In this document: piece after piece, positions 8,737 through 17,665 of the stretch
Layout: the number at the start of each line of letters is the position of its first letter
Position numbering within the stretch: the first letter of the stretch is position 1
NCBI GenBank assembly: GCA_900757865.1
Contig: CAAEPH010000049.1
Span: 37,244-101,243 of the forward strand
Length of the DNA stretch: 64,000 nucleotides
Origin: an uncultured Sutterella sp.
GTDB lineage: Bacteria > Pseudomonadota > Gammaproteobacteria > Burkholderiales > Burkholderiaceae_F
Reading direction: 5' to 3'
Program-made: the position numbers and the translations under genes
Notes under the pieces: model-generated
Seen by the model: the letters and a program-made list of their open reading frames with translations, nothing else
The model's database searches: none
Told to the model about the DNA's origin: nothing

Positions 8737-9213
8737 ATGAATTACATTGGTCTCAATACTTGTGATACCGCCAACGGACCTGGCGTTCGGGTCTCCCTTT
8801 TTTGCTCAGGCTGTCGCGTGGGCTGTAAAGGGTGTTTCAACAAGGAGAGCTGGGATTTTTGTGCTGGCAAACCCTTTACCGACGAGACCGTTCAGAGCAT
8901 TTTAAAGGCGCTCGCCGACCCGTATATCCGCGGTTTATCGCTTCTCGGTGGCGATCCACTCGAACCCGAAAATGAGCCCACCCTATTGGCCCTGGTGCAA
9001 GCCGTGCGAGAAAAATTTGGGGATACCAAAGACATTTGGATGTGGACAGGTCGCGTTTATAAAAACGTACAACACTCACCCTTGGTCGAAGCCGTGGACG
9101 TCCTCGTGGATGGTCCCTTTGTGGAAAAGCTTCTTACGCACGAGAAAAACGCGTGGCGAGGCAGTACGAATCAACGCATCATTGCCATCCATCCTAACGC
9201 TAAACTTCAGTAA
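8737..9213 (+). CDS. nrdG: Anaerobic RNR activating protein (system 1)
   Basis: Radical-SAM activase that installs the glycyl radical on NrdD. 158 residues from the ATG at 8737, close to E. coli NrdG (154). N-terminal MNYIGLNTCDTANGPGVR aligns with the E. coli start, and C26-x3-C30-x2-C33 is the [4Fe-4S] motif. LLGGDPL is the SAM-binding GGE-like strand. A longer open frame to 8665 exists but adds 24 unrelated residues. It sits 670 bp after nrdD1, separated by the GNAT pseudogene on the other strand, which is unusual for a pair normally in one operon. Confidence 0.92.
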   Translation: MNYIGLNTCDTANGPGVRVSLFCSGCRVGCKGCFNKESWDFCAGKPFTDETVQSILKALADPYIRGLSLLGGDPLEPENEPTLLALVQAVREKFGDTKDIWMWTGRVYKNVQHSPLVEAVDVLVDGPFVEKLLTHEKNAWRGSTNQRIIAIHPNAKLQ

Positions 9214-9224
9214 CCTCTTATGAC

Positions 9225-9251
9225 GCTCATCGCCTACCGATGGGCTTTTGG
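9225..9251 (+). terminator. Terminator after nrdG1
   Basis: 8-bp stem GCTCATCG with CGATGGGC (one G-U), 5-nt loop, then TTTT. Starts 12 bp after the nrdG stop. Confidence 0.75.
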
Positions 9252-9383
9252 TTAGATTCCTCACCTTTTCTCCCTCAGTATTTTCCCGAAGACCCGTGGC
9301 AAAACAGGCGGTTTGGTTTCGCAAGAGGTCTATAGTTAATGAATTAACCAATCTGTTACACCGCTTTTGAGGAGGGCGTTTTT

Positions 9384-10790
9384 ATGTGGGATCGTGTCAT
9401 TCGAGAAGCCTACCTGGTGGATCCGCTTAATCACCGTGAAGGACGAGGTGATATCGCCATTGAAGACGGACGCATCGCGGCCGTAGGCCCCTCGTTGGTC
9501 GGGCAAGCTCGGGTCGAAGAAAACGCAGAGGGTCACCTCGTAATGCCGGGGCTCGTCGACGCGCACTTACACCTCGGCAGCCAATTCGGCAGTCCCTACG
9601 GGAGTCGAATGGCTGCACTCGCTGGCGTGACCACGTGCTTAGACATGGCGGGACCCATTGACGATATCGTCGCACACGCCAAAACTTGTGGCGCTGGCAT
9701 TAACGTCGCCACCATCGAGGGCTTTGACCCCATCCAACACACGGGCACCATGACACCCACGCCGTCACAATTGCGCGCGTGGCTCCACGGCACGATGGCT
9801 AAAGGGTCAATTGGCGCCAAAATCATGGGCGGACATTGGCCACTGCCTGCGGAAACCTCACGCGCTCTCGTCGAAGTGGCAAATGACGATCACGCCTACA
9901 TTGCGTGGCACGCCGGAAGCATGACTGCGGGCAGTAACCTCAAGGGCTTTCGCGAGGTGATTGAACTCGTAGGGGATAAACGGCTGCATTTGGCGCACAT
10001 CAACGCCTACTGCCGCGGTCGAGTTCTCCCTGTTGAAGACGAAGTGAAAGAAGCCTGCCAAGCGCTCGTGGCGCATCCCAATCTTTGGAGCGAAGCGTAT
10101 GTGAGTCCCAACAACGGCACCATTCTCACCTGCGACGAAGACGGTCACGTGATTGATCACGTCACGCAAACGTGCCTCGCGACCTTTGGCCATGCGCCAA
10201 CAACTGCCGGCATGAAAGACGCGATTTTGGCCCACCACTGCTTTGTGGTTCAAGACGATGGGTTTGTCTCCTCGTTGCTCGAAGGCGACGCGGCGCTCAC
10301 CTACTGGGAAGCGCATGGCACCGCCACCGCGGGCTCCTTCCCGGTGAACCCCGCCCTTTCGCGCTTTGCACTGGCGAGTGCCAAGCGTCCTGAGGGGAGC
10401 TTTGTGGTGGATGCGATATCGACCGACGGAGGATGCATTCCTCGCAATGTCCAACTCGCCGTCGGCCTTTCACTCGTGAAATTTGGCGCATTAACGCTCC
10501 CAGAATTTGTGCAAAAAGTGAGCCTCAACCCAGCGCGCCACTTGCGACTCATGGATCGTGGTCACTTAAGTGAAGGCGCTGTGGCTGACCTCACGATCGT
10601 CGACCTCAATCGTCAGTGCGCGTTGGAGACCATTGTCTCGGGGCACACCGTAATGAAAGCCGGACGCGTCACAGGCACGGGGCTTCGCTTTATCACCACC
10701 GCAGAAGGCAAAGCCGCTCTTCGCGCGCAAGGCTTTGAAACCCTCACCGTTTCGTTTGAAACGCCCGAACCTGAGCGCCTCGTGCTCTAG
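9384..10790 (+). CDS. Amidohydrolase superfamily metal-dependent hydrolase
   Basis: 468-residue cytoplasmic TIM-barrel hydrolase of the dihydroorotase/hydantoinase/D-aminoacylase branch. Metal ligands are visible in order: H61 and H63 in DAHLHLG, a lysine in GAKIMGGHWP that may be carbamylated, a histidine in AWHAGS, another in HLAHINAY, and the catalytic aspartate in ISTDGG. The small beta domain closes at the end (GAVADLTIVDLNRQ). GAGGAGG is 9 bp before the ATG. It stands alone between terminators, so context does not reveal the substrate, and I would not name it further. Confidence 0.85.
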   Translation: MWDRVIREAYLVDPLNHREGRGDIAIEDGRIAAVGPSLVGQARVEENAEGHLVMPGLVDAHLHLGSQFGSPYGSRMAALAGVTTCLDMAGPIDDIVAHAKTCGAGINVATIEGFDPIQHTGTMTPTPSQLRAWLHGTMAKGSIGAKIMGGHWPLPAETSRALVEVANDDHAYIAWHAGSMTAGSNLKGFREVIELVGDKRLHLAHINAYCRGRVLPVEDEVKEACQALVAHPNLWSEAYVSPNNGTILTCDEDGHVIDHVTQTCLATFGHAPTTAGMKDAILAHHCFVVQDDGFVSSLLEGDAALTYWEAHGTATAGSFPVNPALSRFALASAKRPEGSFVVDAISTDGGCIPRNVQLAVGLSLVKFGALTLPEFVQKVSLNPARHLRLMDRGHLSEGAVADLTIVDLNRQCALETIVSGHTVMKAGRVTGTGLRFITTAEGKAALRAQGFETLTVSFETPEPERLVL

Positions 10791-10914
10791 CCAAAGTGCT
10801 ATAGTTGCTAAACCGTTTTTGCTTTGTGGGCAACGCGTTAACCGCAGAGGAACGCGTTGCCCCCATAAGCCATTGTGGACGATTTCTCTTTCGTTTCATT
10901 TTTGGGGGAAGAAC

Positions 10915-11388
10915 ATGCCTTCCAACGTTTTGCATCGCCTTCGTCTTGGCGCCCTCTTAAGCGCGCTCACCCTTACGCTGGTGGGTTGCCAAACTTACGT
11001 GACCGTCACCTCCTCGCCCGAAGGCGCCCTGATCACCGACCCCTCGGGCACGGTGCAATACGGCTACGCACCTGTGGACATTAAGCTCAACAAAGACGCG
11101 CTTGAAGCAACGATTGATCCCACGGATCCCAAGGCCTGTGCAAAGTGGGAAGGGGTCGTCGCCACGTGGCCCAGTGGAGCTAAGGCACATACGCCTAACC
11201 CCATGGCCATTTGCGACTTAAAGTTTGGCGCCACCGTCCAACTGTTGCGCCCGGCGGACGCCCCCAATGAAAACACCGATTTGAAGTGGGCGCTCGATCG
11301 TGCACAGCAGCGCGCCAAGTCGCTCGAGAAAGAAAACAAACGACTTGAAACCTACCTCAACAGCCCTTTTGGCTGGTTCGTCCGATAG
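10915..11388 (+). CDS. PEGA-like lipoprotein
   Basis: 157 residues. A type II signal peptide ends in the lipobox LVGC with Cys25, so the protein is lipid-anchored, probably facing the periplasm. Residues 28-60 (YVTVTSSPEGALITDPSG) resemble a PEGA domain, a small sugar-binding-like surface module. A charged helix follows near 125-145 (DRAQQRAKSLEKENKRLE), a likely short coiled coil. GGGGGAAG precedes the ATG; the longer frame back to 10735 has no such site. Function is unknown. Confidence 0.75.
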   Translation: MPSNVLHRLRLGALLSALTLTLVGCQTYVTVTSSPEGALITDPSGTVQYGYAPVDIKLNKDALEATIDPTDPKACAKWEGVVATWPSGAKAHTPNPMAICDLKFGATVQLLRPADAPNENTDLKWALDRAQQRAKSLEKENKRLETYLNSPFGWFVR

Positions 11389-11486
11389 AGGCACCGCGGG
11401 GTTTTCACCTGTGGTGCATCTGGGCACCGCCTCCCTGGGACTGACCTGACGGATATTATCCACTTTTGCGATAAAGCCTAAAAATC

Positions 11487-11526
11487 GACCCGTTGATCGT
11501 TGTTTCACCATCAACGGGTCTTTTTT
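11487..11526 (+). terminator. Terminator after the lipoprotein gene
   Basis: Perfect 11-bp stem GACCCGTTGAT with ATCAACGGGTC, 12-nt loop, then six T. It lies about 100 bp beyond the lipoprotein stop. Confidence 0.85.
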
Positions 11527-11557
11527 GGGTAAGCACAAAACCCAGAGTCTAAGCACG

Positions 11558-13819
11558 CTATCGCATCGGGTACCCCCAGAAGAAATACACACCGCTCCCC
11601 ACGCCACGGGTGTACCCTGTCATCAAGTAAAGAGGGCCAATCACGCTGTCGATCCCAGCGTAAAACCCAATACCTTGGTGCCAGCTTTTATCCTGCGTAT
11701 CTGGCCACTTCTCGCTATCGTTCCAGAGGCGACCCACTTGAAGCATGGTGCCCAGCCACAGAGGATTGCCTTTGAGGTTCACAATGTCGCTCATGTTGCG
11801 AGCGAGCGCTAAACTGCCCCACTGTAAATTCGACCCCGCCCAACGGTTGTACGGCGCACCAGCCATCTGGAAAGCGCCACCCAACGAGAAGAAACTCTCG
11901 AGTGCAGCTTTACCCACATCGGCTCGAGCCGTCAGTGTCCAGGGCCCCGCCGAGAACGGCCAAAGACCAGAGAAGTGGTAGTTATCACGGTTCGCGAGCC
12001 CCAAATCTGGATCGAGCATCCGATAGTAGCGCGCCTGCAAAAGCGCTCCTTGAGTGGGGAAGCTCAAATCGTCGAGCGTGTCGTAATAGAACTCTGCGCC
12101 CACATAAGGCGTATGAATTTTCGCGTCCGGAATCTCCAACTCACCCACCTCGCGTTTTGCACGCGCGGAAAAGACACCCGCAACACCCTTGATGTAGCCG
12201 TTACGCAAGACCGACCGTCCTAAATCCAGAGAAGCCGTGAATTGCTCGTTTCTAAAGGTCGCGATGCGATCATTACCGCGATAGACGTCATAAGGCTGCC
12301 AGAGAAACTCCAGGCGAGGCATCACAAACCAGTCCGAGGTGACTCCCAAGGGCTGGAAGAACTCGGTCGTAAAGCGCTTCACCTCACCGGCTTGAATTTC
12401 GTTGTGCCACTCACCACCCCAGTCGTTTAACCAGCCCCAACGGTGCGAGAATGTGAGCGTAAAAGTTTGCGAATTATCAAAATCCGTTTCAACCGACCCA
12501 CCAATGCGAATCGCGTTGTAGCCTGGCGTTTTTTCTTTGGGTTCAAAAACAAGCAGATTGCCCCCATCGGCTTGGGGTTCAAAACGGTATCGAATACTTG
12601 TAAACGCCCCATCGGCCCACAGGCGACGTGTCGCTTCTTCGATTGCTTCGTTGGTAATGGGTTTGGTGGTATCGAGCTCGAGCTCACGCTTGACCATCTC
12701 GGGATTGATATAAGTGAGCCCATCGATACGGATATCGTCAACCTTGTGCTGTGTGACGCGTGTCGCGGGCAAAATAGCATGCTCGCGCGCTACCTCCCAA
12801 CGTCGCCACAGGGGCTCGGTTGACGAGAGACGGGCGAGCTTTTCACGCACTTTTTCGCTCGCCACGTAGCCCGCTTGAATGATCTCATCGCCACGCTCCA
12901 TGTCCGCACTAGTGATGTCTTTCAAGTCGGGCGTAATCAAAATGTCGGTCGGCTTGAGGCTCGCGAGCGAGCGTTCCACGTTTTGTTCGGTGAGCAAATT
13001 CACCATTTGCCCCATCACGCTCACGACGTTATTGAGTTCGCTGCGCTTCATCAAGGGCGTGCCCACATTGACCGCGATGATCACGTCCGCCCCCATGCGA
13101 CGCGCCATTTCAACGGGCAAATTGTCGACCAGACCGCCGTCGACCAAGAGTTTGTCAAATAGCGTCGCCGGAGTAAAAACCCCCGGGACCGACATCGATG
13201 CTCGCATGGCGGCCGAAAGGTTGACGTTCTTTTGAAGCTCCACGCGCTCACCCGTGACCAAATCGGTTGCCACGGCCGCAAAGGGAACCGCAAGCTCAGA
13301 GAGGTCGTTGATGTGATTCACCACGCCAGTCTCTTTTTCCAAAAAGAGCGTGAGCTCTTGGCTCGGTACCAACCCATCAGGAATCTCGACCCCTTTGGTC
13401 GAGATCGTAATCGCATTGGTCGTGAGGTTATGGAAATCCTCTTGACGCTGTCGCCAGGGTAAGTCGCGTCGTGCGGGATCAACAGCAAACATCCGCTTCC
13501 AATCGACCCCGGTGATCACATCGCGAAGTTGCGCCGAGGTGTAGCCCGCCGCGTAAGCACCACCGACCATACTGCCCATGGAGGTGCCCGTCACCACGTC
13601 CACTTTGATGTGGAGCTCTTCGAGCATTTTGATCACGCCCGCATGCGCAAACCCACGCGCACCACCCCCTGAAAGAACCAAGCCCACACAGGGGCGCCCT
13701 TCTTGGCGACATTGCGCCCGAACCTCATCTGGGGTTTTCGCTTGGGCAACAAAGCTCATGCTCGCCACACCCATGAAAAGCATAGCGAGAATCACACGGT
13801 GTGCTCGTTTCCACATCAT
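11558..13819 (-). CDS. Patatin-like phospholipase with outer-membrane barrel (PlpD-type, type Vd secretion)
   Basis: 753-residue envelope protein in three parts. A signal peptide (about 1-27, cut after VAQA) precedes a patatin domain with the oxyanion motif GGGARG (51-56), nucleophile GTSMG with Ser80 and the catalytic Asp227 in VDGG. One POTRA-like domain follows (about 355-430, VDDIRIDGLTYINPEMVKRE), then a 16-strand-type BamA/TpsB-like barrel to the C-terminus (GVYFFWGYPMR). This is the layout of Pseudomonas PlpD, whose lipase acts on phospholipids and is displayed on or released from the cell surface. Both catalytic residues are intact. A MWK start two codons into a double ATG is equally possible. 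Confidence 0.9.
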   Translation of the reverse strand: MMWKRAHRVILAMLFMGVASMSFVAQAKTPDEVRAQCRQEGRPCVGLVLSGGGARGFAHAGVIKMLEELHIKVDVVTGTSMGSMVGGAYAAGYTSAQLRDVITGVDWKRMFAVDPARRDLPWRQRQEDFHNLTTNAITISTKGVEIPDGLVPSQELTLFLEKETGVVNHINDLSELAVPFAAVATDLVTGERVELQKNVNLSAAMRASMSVPGVFTPATLFDKLLVDGGLVDNLPVEMARRMGADVIIAVNVGTPLMKRSELNNVVSVMGQMVNLLTEQNVERSLASLKPTDILITPDLKDITSADMERGDEIIQAGYVASEKVREKLARLSSTEPLWRRWEVAREHAILPATRVTQHKVDDIRIDGLTYINPEMVKRELELDTTKPITNEAIEEATRRLWADGAFTSIRYRFEPQADGGNLLVFEPKEKTPGYNAIRIGGSVETDFDNSQTFTLTFSHRWGWLNDWGGEWHNEIQAGEVKRFTTEFFQPLGVTSDWFVMPRLEFLWQPYDVYRGNDRIATFRNEQFTASLDLGRSVLRNGYIKGVAGVFSARAKREVGELEIPDAKIHTPYVGAEFYYDTLDDLSFPTQGALLQARYYRMLDPDLGLANRDNYHFSGLWPFSAGPWTLTARADVGKAALESFFSLGGAFQMAGAPYNRWAGSNLQWGSLALARNMSDIVNLKGNPLWLGTMLQVGRLWNDSEKWPDTQDKSWHQGIGFYAGIDSVIGPLYLMTGYTRGVGSGVYFFWGYPMR

Positions 13820-13995
13820 CTCTGGCAGATTCCAACTTAAGAGGAAAAAAATCGTCTCGATATCGACCGTCGGTAGGCGACTTTGTACACAAATGCGACG
13901 CCTTTTTCACCCAAATCGCAAGAAGTTTCGTGTCTCTGGTCGACGATGCTTACCATATTAATCAAAATGGGTTTTGTTCGCTTTTAAAAATAGAC

Positions 13996-14039
13996 AAAGC
14001 CCAAGTGAGTGCTTCATGAAAGACACCCACTTGGGCTTT
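13996..14039. terminator. Hairpin between the nitrobindin-like and patatin genes
   Basis: Perfect 12-bp stem AAAGCCCAAGTG with CACTTGGGCTTT, 20-nt loop. It lies 70 bp after the stop of the 14109-14759 gene (minus strand). The U-tract is weak, so its strength as a terminator is uncertain. Confidence 0.55.
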
Positions 14040-14108
14040 GGAAAGTGTTGCAACAGGCCGTATTGCGTTTTGCCTGTTGTCACGCCTTGCGATAACGGCG
14101 CGAAAGCA

Positions 14109-14759
14109 CTATTGCGGATTACGGTTAAGTAGCCCCGCATCAATCATGGCAGGATTGGGTGCCACGGCAGCGACCAAATGCAAGGTGTTCTGGTCGGTAT
14201 GGGCAAAGGGCTTATCTTGACCCGCGACTTCAAGCGTCGTCGTCTGCGCGTAGCTCATCGTGCCATCGGGATTGAAGGTAAACGTGACTTCCCACTTGGT
14301 GGTCTTAAACGCTTCTTCCAAGAAGGGGTTGGAGCAGATCCCGTTTTCGGTACTGCCACGCACGGCGGTCAACGTAAAGCTCTTGGCCCCGGGTTTGGCT
14401 TCACCCACGGCCATGGCACTCTGTCCACGAGGAATCGAGAGCGTCATAAAGATCTTGTTGGTTTCGGGCTCATAGAGAATATGGCCGACTTGTTCGTGGA
14501 ACGCGGTCAATTCACCGGGCTTCGTGATCGCCACATGGTAGCGCAGACCGTAGAGCACCTGCGGGCCATTGTTCTGTGGGTCCAAGAGCTCAAACGTCCA
14601 CTCTTCATGATAGGGTTCCGTTTCAGGACCATCGACTTGGGGGTGCGTGTCTACCCCACTCTGACCACGCCAAACCCCCGGTAAAGGAGCAAGTGGCCCT
14701 AAATTCGCTGCCGTGTTCGGGTCGGCTGGAGCTTCCGTGTAAATATCGGTATAACGCAT
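14109..14759 (-). CDS. Nitrobindin/FABP-like beta-barrel protein
   Basis: 216 residues, no signal peptide or membrane segment. The N-terminal block GPLAPLPGVWRGQSGVDTHP resembles the opening of the THAP4/nitrobindin haem-binding barrel (usually GTWxGxGxG). The rest alternates short strands (YHEEWTFELL, YGLRYHVAI, KWEVTFTFNPDG), as expected for a lipocalin-like barrel, and ends in a histidine-containing segment (HLVAA). Known family members bind ferric haem or fatty acid; which applies here cannot be told from sequence. It lies alone, divergent from the tolC operon. Confidence 0.6.
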   Translation of the reverse strand: MRYTDIYTEAPADPNTAANLGPLAPLPGVWRGQSGVDTHPQVDGPETEPYHEEWTFELLDPQNNGPQVLYGLRYHVAITKPGELTAFHEQVGHILYEPETNKIFMTLSIPRGQSAMAVGEAKPGAKSFTLTAVRGSTENGICSNPFLEEAFKTTKWEVTFTFNPDGTMSYAQTTTLEVAGQDKPFAHTDQNTLHLVAAVAPNPAMIDAGLLNRNPQ

Positions 14760-15132
14760 AAAACCTCCAAAGCTTCATGTATGGTGAACGAAAGCGTGTC
14801 AATCAACCTCACCTCAGGTATCGTTGCCGAGTCAAAGGCGTTCACACGCATATTTTGATCAAATTAGAATCTATACCCGACAACGCCAGGCAGGTTGTAT
14901 AAGGAATAACCCTAATTCATGAATGGTTATTTTACCCTTCGGCATGAGTGTGAAACATGCTTTAAGGCAAATTTCCCAGAAATTTTGCGTAACGAAGTAT
15001 ATTCACGACGTTTTCTCCCTGCTAAACTAAGGGTTTTCATGAGGTCGTCATACCGAGCGTACGCTTTAGCTCGAGGGTCTGGCGCACACTCTGAGGATCT
15101 TACTTTTTTACTTTTTTGCCCTGCTTAACGCC
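14760..15132. other. Divergent intergenic region, nitrobindin-like gene and tolC operon
   Basis: No gene. Holds a CCCTA-type motif (14903-14915), an ATTCATGAAT palindrome right after it, and a related AAGGGTTTTC at about 15030. It presumably holds both divergent promoters. Confidence 0.45.
14903..14915. promoter_or_regulatory. GGAATAACCCTAA motif
   Basis: One copy of the recurring A/T-tetramer plus CCCTA motif; the left half of the dyad is weak here (AAGGA). It lies 145 bp upstream of the nitrobindin-like gene and 218 bp upstream of tolC. Confidence 0.35.
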
Positions 15133-16566
15133 ATGACCCGATCCCTTGTCGTTGCGCTAGCTTTGTTGACGGGGGTTGCCAATGCGGCACCCACCAACGA
15201 AGCGGCTTTAAGTTTTGAAGCCGCGCGTTCGCTCTACCACGAAAAGGCAGACATCTTCCGAGCCGATGACGCTCGGGTTGCCCACGCCCAACACGCCTCC
15301 GACGCTGCCAAATGGTTAGGAGGACCCAAAGTCGAACTCGCCTTTAAACAAATCTGGGGCACCAAGACGGTGGATCTGGACACAGAGGGCTTCCCCGATA
15401 TTCAGTTGGGACAATCGCTAGGACAGGTTGTCAGCAACCTTCCTCTTCCCGCACAACAAGCCATTGCGGGGATCGCGAATCAAATCCGAGACTTGAACAT
15501 TCACTTTAAAACGGATATTGACGGTCCGCGACTCTCGCTCGATGCGATGTGGCCGATCTACACGGGTGGGCTCATTGAGGCTGAAAAAGGACTGCTACGA
15601 CACCGCGTGGATGAAACGCGTGCCGAGCGTGACGATCGAGTGAACACCATGGACGTGCGTTTGGTGAGTCAATACTGGAGCGTACAACTAGCACGCAGCA
15701 TCGAAGCGCTGCGCCAAAGCGTGCTCGCCGACCAGGAAGCCGAACTCAAAAAAGCCAAACGCTTTGAAGCCAAAGGCCTCATTTCTAAACTCGAGCGCAT
15801 GAGCGTGAATGTTGCGCGCGACACCGCGCACCGTGAACTCATTCAAGCACAGACCCAACGCTCCGTGGCCGAAACCGAATTGGCCCGTTCGCTGCGACAA
15901 GAAGAAGTGCCACCGTTATCCACGCCACTTTTTATTCTCACGGGCAATTTAGGCACGCTGAGCGAGTGGCTCGACCGCGCACAGCGCTACTCACCGGTTC
16001 TGCAGCGACTCAATGCTCTGCGAGCGCAAGCCGATGAAGGCGTCAAAGCCGCAGGGGCTGCGTTTAAGCCTAAGGTTTTTGCCTTCGGGAGCAAAAATTT
16101 CATCAAACACTATCTCAGTTTGCCTGAACCCGATTGGATCGCTGGAATTGGCGTGACGTTTACCCTCTGGAGTGATCGGGATCGACTCGAGAAAATGCGC
16201 TCGGCGCAATCCATGGTGACAAGTGCCGACGCGGCACGCTCTGAAGCGATTAACCAAATCAACACCGCGGTGGAAGTCGCGTTTTTAAAAGTCAACCAAA
16301 TGCGAGATGAGTATCTGCTCACTGCGTCCAATGTCGAATTGGCACGTGAAAACTTGCGCCTACGCGAAAAGGCCTTCTCAGAAGGGCTCTCGACGGCAAC
16401 AGACGTCGATACCGCGCGCAGTAAACTCTTGGCGGCTGAACTCTCGCGCCGCGTTGCCGCTTATCAATTTGTGGTGAGTTGGGCCATGCTCCATGCGACG
16501 AGCGGCACGATGCCAGACTTTTTAAATACACTCACACGCCCCGATTTTGTGGCCCTCAATCGCTAG
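15133..16566 (+). CDS. TolC-family outer-membrane channel
   Basis: 477 residues. Signal peptide to about residue 18 (TGVANA), then two OEP repeats of long amphipathic helices (for example EALRQSVLADQEAELKKAKR and ELARENLRLREKAFSEGLST) with a short strand region between them. Trimers form the outer-membrane exit duct. It heads an export operon with an HlyD adaptor 52 bp downstream and two permeases. No strong ribosome site is seen before the ATG. Confidence 0.9.
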   Translation: MTRSLVVALALLTGVANAAPTNEAALSFEAARSLYHEKADIFRADDARVAHAQHASDAAKWLGGPKVELAFKQIWGTKTVDLDTEGFPDIQLGQSLGQVVSNLPLPAQQAIAGIANQIRDLNIHFKTDIDGPRLSLDAMWPIYTGGLIEAEKGLLRHRVDETRAERDDRVNTMDVRLVSQYWSVQLARSIEALRQSVLADQEAELKKAKRFEAKGLISKLERMSVNVARDTAHRELIQAQTQRSVAETELARSLRQEEVPPLSTPLFILTGNLGTLSEWLDRAQRYSPVLQRLNALRAQADEGVKAAGAAFKPKVFAFGSKNFIKHYLSLPEPDWIAGIGVTFTLWSDRDRLEKMRSAQSMVTSADAARSEAINQINTAVEVAFLKVNQMRDEYLLTASNVELARENLRLREKAFSEGLSTATDVDTARSKLLAAELSRRVAAYQFVVSWAMLHATSGTMPDFLNTLTRPDFVALNR

Positions 16567-16618
16567 ACGCTAACACCGATTTTTCTGAGATCTCACTTTT
16601 TTTTGAGGTCCTACGCTT

Positions 16619-17638
16619 ATGACAACAACGAACACGCACAACACCGCCTCCGAACAGCGCCAACCTTCCAAGGGACCTCTTCTTGTGGGCGGGCTCTTTA
16701 CTTTGGGTATTGTCGCCTTTTTAGGCTGGGGCGTATGGGAAGCCACGCATCCCGCGGCTGTGCCACTTCAAGGCATGATGGATGCCACCTCCGTCTCGGT
16801 CGCGGCGAAAATCCCCGGTCGCCTTGAAGCCCTTCATGTGCATGAAGGCGACATGGTCAAAGTGGGCGACGCGATCGCGCGGATTGGAACGCCTGAAATT
16901 GATGCCAAACTGCGTCAAGTAAAAGCCCAAGAAGCGGCCGCTCAGGCAAAAAACCAAATGGCCCAAACAGGGGCGCGTGTGCAAGAAAAGACCGCGGCGG
17001 CGGCCGACTTTGAACGCGCGAAAGCCGCACTCACGCTCGCACAAAAAACCTATGATCGCGTTGATGCGCTCTACCAAGAGGGGCTCGTCTCCGCACAACG
17101 CCACGATGAGGTGGCGGCGCAATTGAGCGCAGCGCGTGAGCTCACTGCGGCGGCAGGCGCCAAACTCTCTGCGGTCAAAGAAGGCGCTCGCGTGGAAGAA
17201 AAAGCCGCCGCGAAAGCGCTTGTTGAACAAGCCGCTGGAGGCGTCACCGAGGTCGAGAGTCTCGCCAACGAAGGCGACGTTAAAACCCCGGTCGCGGGTG
17301 AGGTCACCCGCTTGGTGATGGAAGTAGGTGAAGTAGTGCCACCGGGCTTCCCAATCGTCGTGGTCACCGACCTCAAAGACCAATGGGCCACCTTTAATGT
17401 GCGTGAAGACGAACTTAAAAACCTTCAAAAAGGCGCCAAAGTCACCGGCTTCATTCCTGCACTCAATGAGCGCCTCCCCTTTACGATTACGTGGATCAAC
17501 CCGCGTGGGAGTTACGCCACGTGGCGCGCCACACGCCAAAATTCGGGGTACGATCTTCGCACGTTTGAAGTGCGCGCCCGCCCCGATTCGCTCCCTGAGG
17601 GGTTGCGCCCGGGGATGACCGTGGTGCTTGAGCGCTAA
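16619..17638 (+). CDS. HlyD-family periplasmic adaptor
   Basis: 339 residues linking the inner-membrane permeases to the TolC duct. One membrane anchor (about 22-42), then a split lipoyl domain (SVAAKIPGRLEALHVHEGDMVKVGD before, VKTPVAGEVTRLVMEVGEVV after, quoted in part), an alanine-rich coiled-coil hairpin between residues 95 and 205, and a beta-barrel/membrane-proximal domain to the end. GAGGT precedes the start. It is tightly linked with the permeases, 27 bp upstream of the first. Confidence 0.9.
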   Translation: MTTTNTHNTASEQRQPSKGPLLVGGLFTLGIVAFLGWGVWEATHPAAVPLQGMMDATSVSVAAKIPGRLEALHVHEGDMVKVGDAIARIGTPEIDAKLRQVKAQEAAAQAKNQMAQTGARVQEKTAAAADFERAKAALTLAQKTYDRVDALYQEGLVSAQRHDEVAAQLSAARELTAAAGAKLSAVKEGARVEEKAAAKALVEQAAGGVTEVESLANEGDVKTPVAGEVTRLVMEVGEVVPPGFPIVVVTDLKDQWATFNVREDELKNLQKGAKVTGFIPALNERLPFTITWINPRGSYATWRATRQNSGYDLRTFEVRARPDSLPEGLRPGMTVVLER

Positions 17639-17665
17639 CGAGCGCGAAAAGCGAAAGGTACGCGT

